From Planctomycetota bacterium (GTDB lineage: Bacteria > Planctomycetota > UBA1135 > GCA-002686595), in contig JABACD010000011.1 in NCBI GenBank assembly GCA_014237855.1, forward strand, positions 62,001-126,000: a stretch of DNA of 64,000 bases, in the 5' to 3' direction. Every line of letters begins with the position of its first letter. The stretch's first letter is position 1. Below, piece by piece: positions 40,827 to 49,636 of this stretch. The notes below the pieces were generated by a model. It was given only the letters and a program-made list of their open reading frames with translations, had not been told where the DNA came from and did no database searches. The position numbers and the translations under genes are program-made.

Positions 40827-41848
40827 TTGACCCGACCTCCATGTCGCAGGGCGCGCTTACGAAAGAACTTCACCAGCGGATCAGCGAGATCCGAGTCGGT
40901 GCGCAGCTCGAACATCTCAGCCCTGGCGCCGTGCAGCACACTCTCTAGATCCGCCCGGCGTTGCTCCGCCGCCTGTTTCCAGGCCATCCGGACTGCCTTC
41001 GAGCTGGAGTCGATCTCGAGCAGCTCTCCCGTGCCTGCCTCCACGGTGTTGATCAGACCCGCTGCAGGTAGCTCTTCCTCGAGAGGGTCGACCAGGCGCA
41101 CCACGATCAAGTCATGGCGCATGGCAAGGCTGCGCAGGTGGTCACCCCAGAACCCGAAGTCACTCGAGCCAGCAGGACTCGCCCCACCCGCTTCGAGGGC
41201 CCCAGTTGGAGCTCCAATGAAGTCGCTGATCAGGAAGAACATCCCACGCCGGTGCGTCGCGCGCACGCTGTGTTCAAGGATCGAGGCGAAGTCGCTGCGA
41301 CCCGGGTCCGGACGTGCCGCGATCACCTCTCGAATGACTCGTAGGACATGTCGGTTCCCCTTTCGCGCATCGAGGTGCAGGCCTGGCTCCTGACCGAAGA
41401 GTCCCAGACCGACCCGGTCCTGGTTCCTCATCGCCACGAAGGAAATGAGAGCCGCCAGCTGAGCCGCCGCCTCGCGCTTCGACCAACGAGCACTTCCAAA
41501 GTCCATCGATGCGCTGGTGTCGACCAGGAGATGAACGGTCAGTTCACGCTCCTCGGCGTACTTCTTGATGAAGGTCTCGCCAGTTCGTGCGGTGACATTC
41601 CAGTCGATCGAGCGGACGTCGTCCCCAGGTTGGTAGGGCCTCACCTCTTGAAACTCGAGTCCAGTGCCGTGAAAGGTGCTGCGGTAGGCCCCCGCAAGTG
41701 CCGTGTTGACCAGCTTGTGGGTTCGCAGCTGAATCTGCTGCACACGCGCCATCAGCTCGGGGGCGAGTAGCCCTGTACCGTCAGCCCCCGCGTGGCCCTC
41801 ACCGGGCACGCGTGTCTCGTGTCTAGCCTGCCGCGGGAGATTGGCCAA
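40823..41848 (-). CDS. DUF58 domain protein (MoxR-associated, VWA-like)
   Basis: 341 residues, no membrane segment. The DUF58 signature is clear: EFQEVRPYQPGDDVRSIDWNVTAR followed by FIKKYAEERELTVHLLVDTSASM. The VWA-like fold follows (AAQLAALISFVAMRNQDRVGLGLFG), with FFLISDFIG and LIVVRLVDPLEEELP. These proteins are usual partners of MoxR AAA+ ATPases and may deliver substrates to them. The gene lies 21 bases after moxR and overlaps the next by four bases. Confidence 0.94.
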   Translation of the reverse strand: MANLPRQARHETRVPGEGHAGADGTGLLAPELMARVQQIQLRTHKLVNTALAGAYRSTFHGTGLEFQEVRPYQPGDDVRSIDWNVTARTGETFIKKYAEERELTVHLLVDTSASMDFGSARWSKREAAAQLAALISFVAMRNQDRVGLGLFGQEPGLHLDARKGNRHVLRVIREVIAARPDPGRSDFASILEHSVRATHRRGMFFLISDFIGAPTGALEAGGASPAGSSDFGFWGDHLRSLAMRHDLIVVRLVDPLEEELPAAGLINTVEAGTGELLEIDSSSKAVRMAWKQAAEQRRADLESVLHGARAEMFELRTDSDLADPLVKFFRKRALRHGGRVN

Positions 41849-41869
41849 GGGGGGAGCGCTGGACGCGGA

Positions 41870-42892
41870 CTAGGGAACCGGAACGGTCTCCAGGACTCTC
41901 GCCACCAACGAGTCTGAGTCCAGACCTTCGGCCTCAGCCTCGTAGGTGGGCACGACCCGGTGACGGAGTACCTCCGGAGCCACCGACTTGATGTCGGCCG
42001 GTGTGACGAAGCCACGGCCTGAAATGAAGGCATTCGCCCTGGCGCAAAGTGCCAGCCAGATGGTTGCCCGCGGCGAGCCGCCGTATTGGATGTGATTCGC
42101 CAGCTCCGAGAGTCCCGCTTTTTCGGGCTCACGGGTCGCGAAGACCACATTGACGATGTACTCACGCAGGCGCTCGTCAATCGCGACCTTGTCGACGAAT
42201 TCACGTGCCGATTGAATTGAAGAGAGCTCGACCACCCGCCTTACCGGCGGCACACTCGAGGTCTTCGCCATTCGGTTGAGGATCTCGAGCTCCTGGCCCT
42301 TGTCGGGGTAGTTCACCAGCACCTTGAGCGCGAAGCGATCGAGTTGAGCCTCCGGCAGTGGATAGGTGCCCTCCTGTTCCAGTGGGTTCTGCGTGGCCAG
42401 GACCAGGAAGGGGTCGGGTAGCGCAAAGGTCTCTCCTCCGATCGAGACGTGGCGCTCTTGCATGGCCTCCAGCAAGGCCGACTGGACCTTGGCTGGCGCT
42501 CGGTTGATCTCATCCGCCAGCACGAAGTTGGTGAAGATCGGGCCCTTGCGGACGACAAAGCTGCCTTCCTTCGCGTTGTAGATCTCGGTGCCGATCAGGT
42601 CGGAAGGCAGGAGATCAGGGGTGAATTGGAGTCGCGAGAAGGCCCCGTCAACGGCCTGCGCCAGTCCGGACACAGCCAGGGACTTCGCCAGGCCAGGCAC
42701 GCCTTCTAGCAAGACGTGGCCACCACTCACCAGGCCTATCAAGAGTCCCCTGATCAGACCTCCCTGCCCGACGATGACCTCGCCGAGGGAACTCTCGAGC
42801 TCCCGCATCCAGGCGCTCTCACTTTCGATCTCATGGGCTTCGGGGGGCGGCGCTGCGTGGCTATTCATGGTCTCTGAAGCGATGTACGGCAT
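41870..42892 (-). CDS. moxR: MoxR-family AAA+ ATPase
   Basis: 340 residues from Met at 42892, with AGGT six bases upstream and a candidate promoter just before it; Met at 42868 is an alternative and the open frame continues to 43009. AAA+ motifs are complete: Walker A LLEGVPGLAKS, Walker B FVLADEINRAPAKVQSALLEAM, sensor 1 FLVLATQNPLEQEGTYPLPEAQLDRF and the lid domain with GGSPRATIWLALCARANAF. MoxR ATPases act as chaperones for the maturation of partner complexes carrying VWA proteins, all encoded downstream. It heads the nine-gene operon. Confidence 0.96.
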   Translation of the reverse strand: MPYIASETMNSHAAPPPEAHEIESESAWMRELESSLGEVIVGQGGLIRGLLIGLVSGGHVLLEGVPGLAKSLAVSGLAQAVDGAFSRLQFTPDLLPSDLIGTEIYNAKEGSFVVRKGPIFTNFVLADEINRAPAKVQSALLEAMQERHVSIGGETFALPDPFLVLATQNPLEQEGTYPLPEAQLDRFALKVLVNYPDKGQELEILNRMAKTSSVPPVRRVVELSSIQSAREFVDKVAIDERLREYIVNVVFATREPEKAGLSELANHIQYGGSPRATIWLALCARANAFISGRGFVTPADIKSVAPEVLRHRVVPTYEAEAEGLDSDSLVARVLETVPVP

Positions 42893-42932
42893 GGGTGGAC
42901 CTACGTATGAGTAGGAGACTCTGTTGGTCCAA

Positions 42933-42961
42933 GATTTTGTCGGCGAACAGGATAGCGTCAA
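42933..42961 (-). promoter_or_regulatory. Candidate sigma70-type promoter of the moxR-bat operon
   Basis: On the minus strand TTGACG (42961-42956) is followed after 17 bases by AAAATC (42938-42933). The -35 box is good and the spacing ideal; the -10 box is a weak match to TATAAT. A start site near 42925 would give a leader of about 33 bases to the moxR ATG at 42892. Confidence 0.4.
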
Positions 42962-43009
42962 AAATAGACTCACGGCAGGTCCTGCTGGGGAGAGCTGCTC
43001 CGAGAGCAC

Positions 43010-43372
43010 CGGGGGAACTTACTCCCTTCGAACACCCTGATGCCAGCAGAACGCGACCGCCAGGTGCTGATCGGGCGGTGAGACCTTGGGACTCGGTGCC
43101 ACCAGCACAGATGACGCTCCTACGCTCCCACAGGGGGCCGCCCCTGTCCCGTGAGCAGGCCCAGCACCAGACCTGCCCCCCGAGTGGCTCCAGCAGAGGC
43201 CCTCGGGACCGTCATGCGTCGCCAGGGCCTGCTCCCCAGCGGCTCGATGGCTGATCGTCTTCAGGAGACGCCCTGCAGGGGGTCGGGCCCGCCCGGCGGC
43301 CGGTCAGATGCCGTGGCCACCGCCATCTGGCTCCAGGCTCCCTCGTTGAACCCCCTATCCATGGCGCCCAGC
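43010..43372. other. Intergenic region upstream of moxR and downstream of the lytic transglycosylase
   Basis: About 360 bases without a supported gene. Open frames here on both strands give Pro/Arg/Ser-rich translations with no recognisable protein features. No clear terminator hairpin for the transglycosylase was found. Confidence 0.4.
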
Positions 43373-43990
43373 TCAGGGCGTCACATCTTCGGCCAGCTTG
43401 ATATTTCCGCGCCGGCGAAAGGCCTCTGCATAGCGGGCGACGCGCCTGGCATAAGCCAGCACCATGGAGTCCCCCTCGCGCACCTGCTTTGCGTACCAGG
43501 CCTCGTAGCTCCCAGCTGCACGCTCCCAACGGCGCAGCTTGGTCCGGCCGGCATTGTAGGCGATCAATGCACGGGTCACGTCTCCACCTTCATTGTCCAG
43601 GGTCCAGGCAAAGTGCGCCGCCCCCAGCCGCAGGTTGATGCGGGCATCCGACAGCAGGGTCTCACGATCTGGCTCCTCGATGCCGAGACGACGGGAAGCA
43701 TCATGAGCCGCATCCGGCACGAGCTGCGTTAGTCCCATGGCCCCGGCGCTGGAGACCACATCAAGCCTGCCGCTTGACTCCGAGTAGACGATGCCAGCCA
43801 GGAGGTTGGGATCCAGCCCAGACTCCTGGGCCGCAAACCGAATGTCCTCTGCGTAGTTCTCCACCCGCCCCATGACAATGGGGTCCGACAGCTTGCGCAC
43901 GACTTCCCTGGCCTCCACGGGCCAAAAGTAGCCGAGCATTCCAGCTCCGGTGATCAGAAGCAGGGCACCTATTGCAGATCGAGCGCGCAT
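43373..43990 (-). CDS. Lytic transglycosylase, SLT domain
   Basis: 205 residues, membrane-anchored or exported by an N-terminal hydrophobic helix (about 6-22). The catalytic Glu71 lies in GIVYSESSGRLDVVSSAGAMGLTQL, the standard goose-lysozyme-like SLT signature, and a later ALIAYNAGRTKLRRW gives the AYNAG motif. It cleaves the glycan strands of peptidoglycan with formation of 1,6-anhydro-MurNAc. Size and simple layout recall the catalytic domain of Slt70 alone or EmtA-type enzymes. Its ATG lies 16 bases after the stop of the HEAT-repeat gene, so the two are probably co-transcribed. Presence of the gene suggests that the organism has peptidoglycan. Confidence 0.92.
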   Translation of the reverse strand: MRARSAIGALLLITGAGMLGYFWPVEAREVVRKLSDPIVMGRVENYAEDIRFAAQESGLDPNLLAGIVYSESSGRLDVVSSAGAMGLTQLVPDAAHDASRRLGIEEPDRETLLSDARINLRLGAAHFAWTLDNEGGDVTRALIAYNAGRTKLRRWERAAGSYEAWYAKQVREGDSMVLAYARRVARYAEAFRRRGNIKLAEDVTP

Positions 43991-44006
43991 CTCTCCAGCT
44001 TGGCTC

Positions 44007-47000
44007 TCAGGACTCGAAGCGCTCCAGGATCGTGTCGCGCAAGGCTTCCAGCCAGACCCCCTGGTCGGCCTCGGAGCGCGGCAGTTCCCCCAGGTCCCCT
44101 CCCAGCATGCGGGACAGCTCCCTTCGTGCCCGCTCGATCAAGAAGTCCTCCTCACCGGAGAGCACCTCCAGCATCAGCAAGGCTCCCTCGCGGGTACCTG
44201 GACCGCTACCTCTGAAGCTCGCGGCCACGCTGATCGGGATCCCCCTCCGCTCCATCGCTGCCAGCAGCCATGAGAGTGAATCATCGTGGGTCACCTCACC
44301 ATACCAGGTGGTCCAACGCTCACCCGGGTCCTCCGAGTCTCGCGCGTCGTAGCACGTGAGCACTGCCAGCTCGAAGGCCAGCTGCCTGTCCTCAGGATCG
44401 TCAGAGACCATCGAGATCAGGGCAGGAACGACCCTGGGATTCCCCATTTCGGAGAGCAGCAGGGCGCACTCCCGACGAGCCTTGTGCGCAGGTGAATTCA
44501 CCACCCTCAACAGGTCTGAACTCGCCGAGTCACCCAGGTCGATGAGCCCAGCCCTGGCCGTGACGAAGATCTCCGAATCAGGCCCCTGACGTAGCAGGGA
44601 GATCAGCAGGGGCGCGGATTGCGGATCACGCAGGATCGCCAGTCCCTGGGCAGCCCCCCGCTTGACCTCAGGATGAGGGTCGGAGACTCCGAGCACGAGA
44701 GCTTCGAGCACGTACTCGCCTCCTAACCGGCCGATTGACTGTAGGGCCGCAGCGCGCACGAGCGATGATCCCAGACGTGCCCTCAATAGCAATTCGGTCC
44801 GAGCCTCCTCGACACCGGCCTCGCCAAGGGCCACGACTGCAGCACCCTCGACGAGTATCTCTGGGTCCTCGAGCATGGTCATCAGCAGTGCGGCGTCCTC
44901 TTCAGAGGTATCCCGGGAGAGTTCCCCGGCTGCAACCGCACGCAGGATCGGACGCTCATCGCGCGCCAGCTCCCGTACGAACTCTCTTCCACAGGCCCTC
45001 GCGATCCCTCCCATGGCGCCGATCGAATTACGATCGAAACGCGCCAGCAAGAGATCGATCAACTGGGCAGCGTGCTCACGGTCTATCGATCCCGGCACGC
45101 CCGGCTCAGTCCCGACCAACACGGAGAGCTCCGCCAGATCGATCAACAACTCCGCTCGCTCGGCGTAGAACCCCTCGTCCCGGAGCAGGTCCAGGAGAAA
45201 CAGGAAGTCCTCCTCCTGCGCCACGCCCTCCACCTCGTACTCCTCCATCAGCTCGCGTAGTGCCAGCGTTCGCTCGGAGGGAGGCAGCTGCTTGATCGAA
45301 CTGAAGATCAGCGACTTCATGCGAAGTCCACGCTCCCGCGCGTCGTGCTCGCCAGCCCACCAACCCGACTCCTCAGCCCAGAAGTCGAGCTGATCGGGGT
45401 AACGAGCACGATTGGGAAACCGCTGCCAGTGATTGCGATCCCGCAGATCGTCCATGGCGCTGACCATCTTCTCGAACCACGGCTCAGTTCGTCCATTGCC
45501 GAACAGGAAGCTCTTGCCACGCCCGTCAACGACCACCTCGATCTCCCGTTGTCCGGGCCCCATCGAGCCACGCACCCCAGGCTGACGCTCAGGACCGAGG
45601 ATCCCCTCGCGCTGCATCAGCGAGATGAGGTCACGACACTCGCGGCGAGTCATGAAGACCTTCTCCGATGTGCCAGCCCGCTTCACTGCCTCGCGAGTCA
45701 AGGCCTCGGAACCGAGCAGTGAGTAGGTCCCCGTGGCCCGACCGGTTCCGCGAAAGTGAAGCTCGATCCTCGACTCACCACCTTCGGCCACCTCCAGGTA
45801 GGCGCGGTTAGCGTAAAAATCGACCCGGTTATCGACCCACCACTGAGTCCAACGCGGACCATCCGTTCCAAAGTCCACTCCACTGATCAAGCGCAGGCGC
45901 TGCAGCACACGAGGCTGCATCGCCGTGAAATCACTGTGAAAGGCCTTCCCAGAGACGGCCATCACCATGGTGCCAGTGACCTCGCGATCGAGCCAGGTCG
46001 TCTGCAGAGGTCGCGCGCTGCGAAAGCCGATACCGGCCAATGCCGCCGCACAAGCTCCGCGCACCAGGAGGTCGTTTGCGCGCAGCCCGGCCAGCAGCGC
46101 GTCAGCATGGCGATCGTCGAAGATGGGCTTCAGCTGGTCATCCTCGCGCTCGATGATCGCCAGGATTGCATAGGCATTGTCGCGTAGGATCCACTTGCCG
46201 TTCAGCGCCCGGCTCAGAAGCTCCAGGTCCACCCGATCCTCGATGGACACCGCCAGGGCCTCGATCACCCGCCCCGCAACCCGGGAGGACTTGTCGTCGA
46301 GGTGCTCGAAGAGGACATCGATGACCTCCGGGTCATCGATGTCCTCGATCAGCTCGAGAGCGAAGACCCTCGTGTCTGTCCGCTTTGAACTCAGCGTGGC
46401 CTTGAGCATCGGCAAGTACTCGGCCGTTGCTGAGCCACGGAGGTGGCGCATTGCCGCCGTTCGCATCGGCTTTTGCTTATGATCAAGCAATTCGATCAGG
46501 AGCTGCGGAGAACCGTTTACCGGGTCACGCCGGAGCAGATCGTCGAGCAAGATTGCACCGCTCTTACCGGGAGTCTGAGTGCGAAGGCGAGCCACCACTC
46601 GCTCGGCATCCGCTGGCTGACCACCACGAATCAACACGCGCCCGGCCATCAAGACAACTGATGCCACATCGTCGTGCAAGACGATTCGTGCAGAGATCAA
46701 CCCCTCTTCGCCGAGGCCCAACATGGACTCGACACCCTTCTCGATCACCGAGGCATCGAGCTTCTCGCTGTTGGCGACCTGGCGAACAATGAATCCTGCC
46801 GCGCCATCTCCGTAGCGCGCGCTACCTTGACGAACTTCCGGCGAAGCTCCTGATCGCCGAGCATCCCCGCCAACAGGGAGCGGGTACTTCTGCCCGCCAG
46901 GTAGTTTCAGGCGCCCTTCCTCCAGGACCTCTTTCGAGCGCCGATGCTTCATGTCCCTGCGGCAGTAGGCACAATGGGCCCAAAACGTCCCGTCGGGCTC

Positions 47001-47258
47001 GGGCCTATCGAAGCCGGCCAGGTAGTTGTGCTCACCGCAGGTTGAGCAGACAAGGTGCGGAACCACGCCACGACTTCCGGGCTTGGGCTTGGAGGGTCCA
47101 TCCTTGGGGCTGGTCTTCGACGGTGCGCTATCCTTCGGACTCTTCTTGCTCTTCGGTAGGCTCAGCTGAGCTGAAGCGCTGGCACACAGAAGGCAGAAGA
47201 CTGCGAGGGAGGCGATCCCGGCGTTAAAGCGGCGAAAATTTCGCGTCATGCGGAGCAT
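44007..47258 (-). CDS. Large secreted HEAT-repeat protein with N-terminal zinc-ribbon-like motif
   Basis: 1083 residues. A signal peptide (ASLAVFCLLCASASA, cleavage near 30) is followed by a Lys/Ser/Pro-rich linker and four Cys in CxxC pairs (Cys71/Cys74 and Cys96/Cys99, with CSTCGEHN and CAYCRRD) resembling a zinc ribbon. Two blocks of HEAT/PBS-lyase-like repeats are seen, about 190-420 (MRTAAMRHLRGSATAEYLP, VIDVLFEHLDDKSSRVAGRVIEAL) and about 760-1010 (LVRAAALQSIGRLGGEYVLEAL, PHPEVKRGAAQGLAIL, ARRECALLLSEMG), separated by a long middle domain with beta-rich sequence. HEAT arrays bind proteins; the partner is unknown. Met1 or Met4 may be the start. Co-directional with the lytic transglycosylase gene. 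Confidence 0.85.
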   Translation of the reverse strand: MLRMTRNFRRFNAGIASLAVFCLLCASASAQLSLPKSKKSPKDSAPSKTSPKDGPSKPKPGSRGVVPHLVCSTCGEHNYLAGFDRPEPDGTFWAHCAYCRRDMKHRRSKEVLEEGRLKLPGGQKYPLPVGGDARRSGASPEVRQGSARYGDGAAGFIVRQVANSEKLDASVIEKGVESMLGLGEEGLISARIVLHDDVASVVLMAGRVLIRGGQPADAERVVARLRTQTPGKSGAILLDDLLRRDPVNGSPQLLIELLDHKQKPMRTAAMRHLRGSATAEYLPMLKATLSSKRTDTRVFALELIEDIDDPEVIDVLFEHLDDKSSRVAGRVIEALAVSIEDRVDLELLSRALNGKWILRDNAYAILAIIEREDDQLKPIFDDRHADALLAGLRANDLLVRGACAAALAGIGFRSARPLQTTWLDREVTGTMVMAVSGKAFHSDFTAMQPRVLQRLRLISGVDFGTDGPRWTQWWVDNRVDFYANRAYLEVAEGGESRIELHFRGTGRATGTYSLLGSEALTREAVKRAGTSEKVFMTRRECRDLISLMQREGILGPERQPGVRGSMGPGQREIEVVVDGRGKSFLFGNGRTEPWFEKMVSAMDDLRDRNHWQRFPNRARYPDQLDFWAEESGWWAGEHDARERGLRMKSLIFSSIKQLPPSERTLALRELMEEYEVEGVAQEEDFLFLLDLLRDEGFYAERAELLIDLAELSVLVGTEPGVPGSIDREHAAQLIDLLLARFDRNSIGAMGGIARACGREFVRELARDERPILRAVAAGELSRDTSEEDAALLMTMLEDPEILVEGAAVVALGEAGVEEARTELLLRARLGSSLVRAAALQSIGRLGGEYVLEALVLGVSDPHPEVKRGAAQGLAILRDPQSAPLLISLLRQGPDSEIFVTARAGLIDLGDSASSDLLRVVNSPAHKARRECALLLSEMGNPRVVPALISMVSDDPEDRQLAFELAVLTCYDARDSEDPGERWTTWYGEVTHDDSLSWLLAAMERRGIPISVAASFRGSGPGTREGALLMLEVLSGEEDFLIERARRELSRMLGGDLGELPRSEADQGVWLEALRDTILERFES

Positions 47259-47477
47259 CGTTGAGCTGCGTCGTGGGACGGAGACGGTTTGGGGACTGCC
47301 GGAGGCCTGGCAGGGACTGTCTTGCTACCCGAATTGGCCCCATAAGATACGAGATGCGGGTGCAAAGAGGCGTACTGATCGGCAGGAGCCTGCCCACAAG
47401 CGAATCCTGGCACCGAGAAGGTCGAATCCGGCTGGACAGAGCTGGGCGACCTTGCGACTCTCCCTGCCGGTTTCATC

Positions 47478-48044
47478 ATGCGCATACAAGATCTCATCTT
47501 CCTTTGTGGGCTCATGGTCGGCTGCTCCTCAGAGCCGGCATCAACGGTCAACCAGGAGCCGGCAGCCCCCCTTGTAAGCATCCCGGACGCAGACCTCGCG
47601 GCCCTCGAGGAGTACAAGCTTGAGATCCGCGAGAAGCTTCCGGAGATCGGCACCATCGAAGTGGACGAGCTGGCTCGGCGAGTCGCCGATGGAACCGCAC
47701 CATTGCTCATCGATGTTCGCGCCGAAGAGGAGTTCGCGGTCAGTCACCTCCCCGGTGCACGCCGAGCTGAAGAACTCGAAGAGGCCCTGGCTCTCCTCCA
47801 GGGGATCTCACGAGAGCGTGAGATCGTCGTCTATTGCTCGATTGGTTATCGCTCGGGCTACCTCGCTGAGGCTCTCCAGAACGAGGGCTTCAACAGGATC
47901 CGAAATCTAGAGGGATCGATCTTCGAGTGGGCCAACGAAGGCCACTCCGTTTATCGCGGCACCAGGGCAGTCAAGCAGGTTCATCCCTACAACAAGACCT
48001 GGGGGCGGCTCCTCGACAGCTCACTCTGGTCGGAGAGCGAGTGA
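47478..48044 (+). CDS. Rhodanese-like lipoprotein
   Basis: 188 residues. The signal ends in a lipobox LMVGC (Cys16), so the protein is lipid-anchored, most likely in the periplasm. A rhodanese domain spans about 60-165 with LLIDVRAEEEFAVSHLPGA and the active-site loop VVYCSIGYRSGYLA (Cys120). The loop CSIGYRSG has eight residues, unlike the six-residue loop of classical sulfurtransferases, so a phosphatase- or redox-type role, or sulfane binding, is possible. The C-terminus ends WGRLLDSSLWSESE. Its stop overlaps the next gene (GTGA). Confidence 0.9.
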   Translation: MRIQDLIFLCGLMVGCSSEPASTVNQEPAAPLVSIPDADLAALEEYKLEIREKLPEIGTIEVDELARRVADGTAPLLIDVRAEEEFAVSHLPGARRAEELEEALALLQGISREREIVVYCSIGYRSGYLAEALQNEGFNRIRNLEGSIFEWANEGHSVYRGTRAVKQVHPYNKTWGRLLDSSLWSESE

Positions 48045-48829
48045 TCTACTGGCACTGGCTCCTGGGTTTCTCGCTCTTCTTCGTAGTTGCGGAGCGGCTG
48101 CTACCTGCGCGACCGGGCCAGCGGCCGCTACGGAAACAGCTCGGCAATGACCTGTTCTACCTGCTATTCAACGGGCACTTCTACGCAGTTCTCGTGGGTG
48201 GACTGAGCGGACTGATTGCACTGCGCACCAGGGGCTTACTCAGCCCTGTGCTGCCCTTCGCCGTCGACGGCTCGGCACTCTCCTCAATGCCCTTCTGGGG
48301 CCAATTCCTGCTCTACCTGATCGTGTCGGACTTCCTACAGTGGTGTGTCCACAACTTGCTCCATCGTGTGCCCTTCCTCTGGCAGTTCCACAAGCTGCAC
48401 CACTCGATTCACGAGATGGATTGGGCGGGAAACTTCCGCTTTCACTGGATGGAGCTGATCATCTATCGCTCCCTCCTCTATGTACCCCTCGCCCTGCTTG
48501 GCGGAGATGGTGAACCACTGCTGCTTGCCGCGATCTTCTCCACCTTCTGGGGACAGCTCAACCATGCGAATGTGCGTCTCAAGCTGGGACCACTGGGCTA
48601 CTTGTTCAACGGCCCCGAGATGCACTTGTGGCACCATGACAGCTCCGCGGAAGGAGGAGCCAGCAAGAATTACGGGATAGTCCTCTCCATCTGGGACTGG
48701 CTGTTCGGCACCGCTTACTGGCCCCGTGAACGAGCTCCCGATCGAATCGGCTATCCCGGCGACCACGAGCTGCCAAGGGATCTGCCCCGGCAGCTGATCT
48801 TTCCAGTCTTGCGTGGGAGAGAGCAGTAG
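48041..48829 (+). CDS. Sterol desaturase/fatty acid hydroxylase family membrane protein
   Basis: 262 residues from the GTG that overlaps the rhodanese stop. Four or so hydrophobic helices and the di-iron His clusters of the family are visible: HNLLH, FHKLHHS and LWHHD (HxxxH, HxxHH, HxxHH). These enzymes oxidise lipid alkyl chains (sterols, fatty acids, ether lipids, hopanoids or carotenoids) in the membrane; the substrate is unknown. The coupling with a rhodanese lipoprotein is unusual. A hairpin lies directly at its stop. Confidence 0.92.
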   Translation: MIYWHWLLGFSLFFVVAERLLPARPGQRPLRKQLGNDLFYLLFNGHFYAVLVGGLSGLIALRTRGLLSPVLPFAVDGSALSSMPFWGQFLLYLIVSDFLQWCVHNLLHRVPFLWQFHKLHHSIHEMDWAGNFRFHWMELIIYRSLLYVPLALLGGDGEPLLLAAIFSTFWGQLNHANVRLKLGPLGYLFNGPEMHLWHHDSSAEGGASKNYGIVLSIWDWLFGTAYWPRERAPDRIGYPGDHELPRDLPRQLIFPVLRGREQ

Positions 48830-48848
48830 CCCGGAGAGGCCCCGGGCT
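48828..48848 (+). terminator. Hairpin at the end of the sterol desaturase-family gene
   Basis: AGCCCGG (48828-48834) is the exact reverse complement of CCGGGCT (48842-48848). A second small hairpin GCCGG/CCGGC follows a few bases later. No T-tract follows. The position after the stop suggests a 3'-end function. Confidence 0.4.
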
Positions 48849-48951
48849 TGAGGCCGGCTCCTGACCGGCTCGGCACTCACTCCCTCACAGGCCTGCCTGG
48901 ACGAGGACGGCCATCGTCTCGCTCAGCTACTCCTGGTTGATGGGACCTGAC

Positions 48952-49539
48952 TCAGCTGCGGTCCAGAGCCGCCTCGATAGCGCCTCGAAGCTCTTCCCCG
49001 TCAGGATCCACAGGGGAGGCGTAGAAGGCCAGGACGCGGCCTTCGCGATCGATCAGGTACTTCCCGAAGTTCCAGCCGGGCAGGGACCCCGTGCACTTCC
49101 CAAGGTAGGAGTAGATCTCTGACTGACCCTCGCCCTCCTTGACCTGAGTCTTCGCAAACAGCGGGAAGGTCACCCCGAACTCGCTGTCGCAGAAGTTACG
49201 AATCTCTCCCGGACTGTCGAACTCCTGTCCCCCGAAGTCACCACAGGGAAAGCCAAGCACAGTGAAACCCTGCTCCTCGAACTCGTCCTGGATCTCTTGA
49301 AGGCCCTTGTACTGCTTTGTGAATCCGCACTGACTCGCAGTGTTCACGACAAGACTCACCTGCCCACGATACTGCGAGAGGTCGACCTCACTCCCCTCGA
49401 GGCTCTCCGCAGAGAAGCTGTAGAAGCTGTCTGCCGCCGCTGAAGTGTCCAGTTCCACGGAGTCAGTTGTGATTCCCGAGCAGCCAGAAATCATCGGAGA
49501 GAGGAGCGCGAGTGTGGAGAATTTTCTGAGAAGGCCCAT
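48952..49539 (-). CDS. Glutathione peroxidase-family lipoprotein
   Basis: 195 residues from the Met at 49539; upstream in-frame Mets are unlikely. The leader ends in a lipobox MISGC (Cys20). The peroxidatic Cys71 lies in NTASQCGFTKQYKGLQ, with the resolving-type FPCGDFGGQEF (Gln105) and the Trp in GSLPGWNFGKYLID, so the catalytic Cys-Gln-Trp set is intact. A Cys-type enzyme of this class normally uses thioredoxin-like reductants and reduces lipid or hydrogen peroxide. Being a lipoprotein it is exported, which is less usual. Its start lies 97 bases from the FAS1-repeat gene on the same strand. Confidence 0.92.
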   Translation of the reverse strand: MGLLRKFSTLALLSPMISGCSGITTDSVELDTSAAADSFYSFSAESLEGSEVDLSQYRGQVSLVVNTASQCGFTKQYKGLQEIQDEFEEQGFTVLGFPCGDFGGQEFDSPGEIRNFCDSEFGVTFPLFAKTQVKEGEGQSEIYSYLGKCTGSLPGWNFGKYLIDREGRVLAFYASPVDPDGEELRGAIEAALDRS

Positions 49540-49636
49540 GGGTCGATCGTAGGTGAGAGTTCGATGAAAATCCAGAGAGGCGCCGCATCCCAGCAGGAGC
49601 GGCGCCTCAGCATTCGTCTTGGAGTGATGGTCGGAT

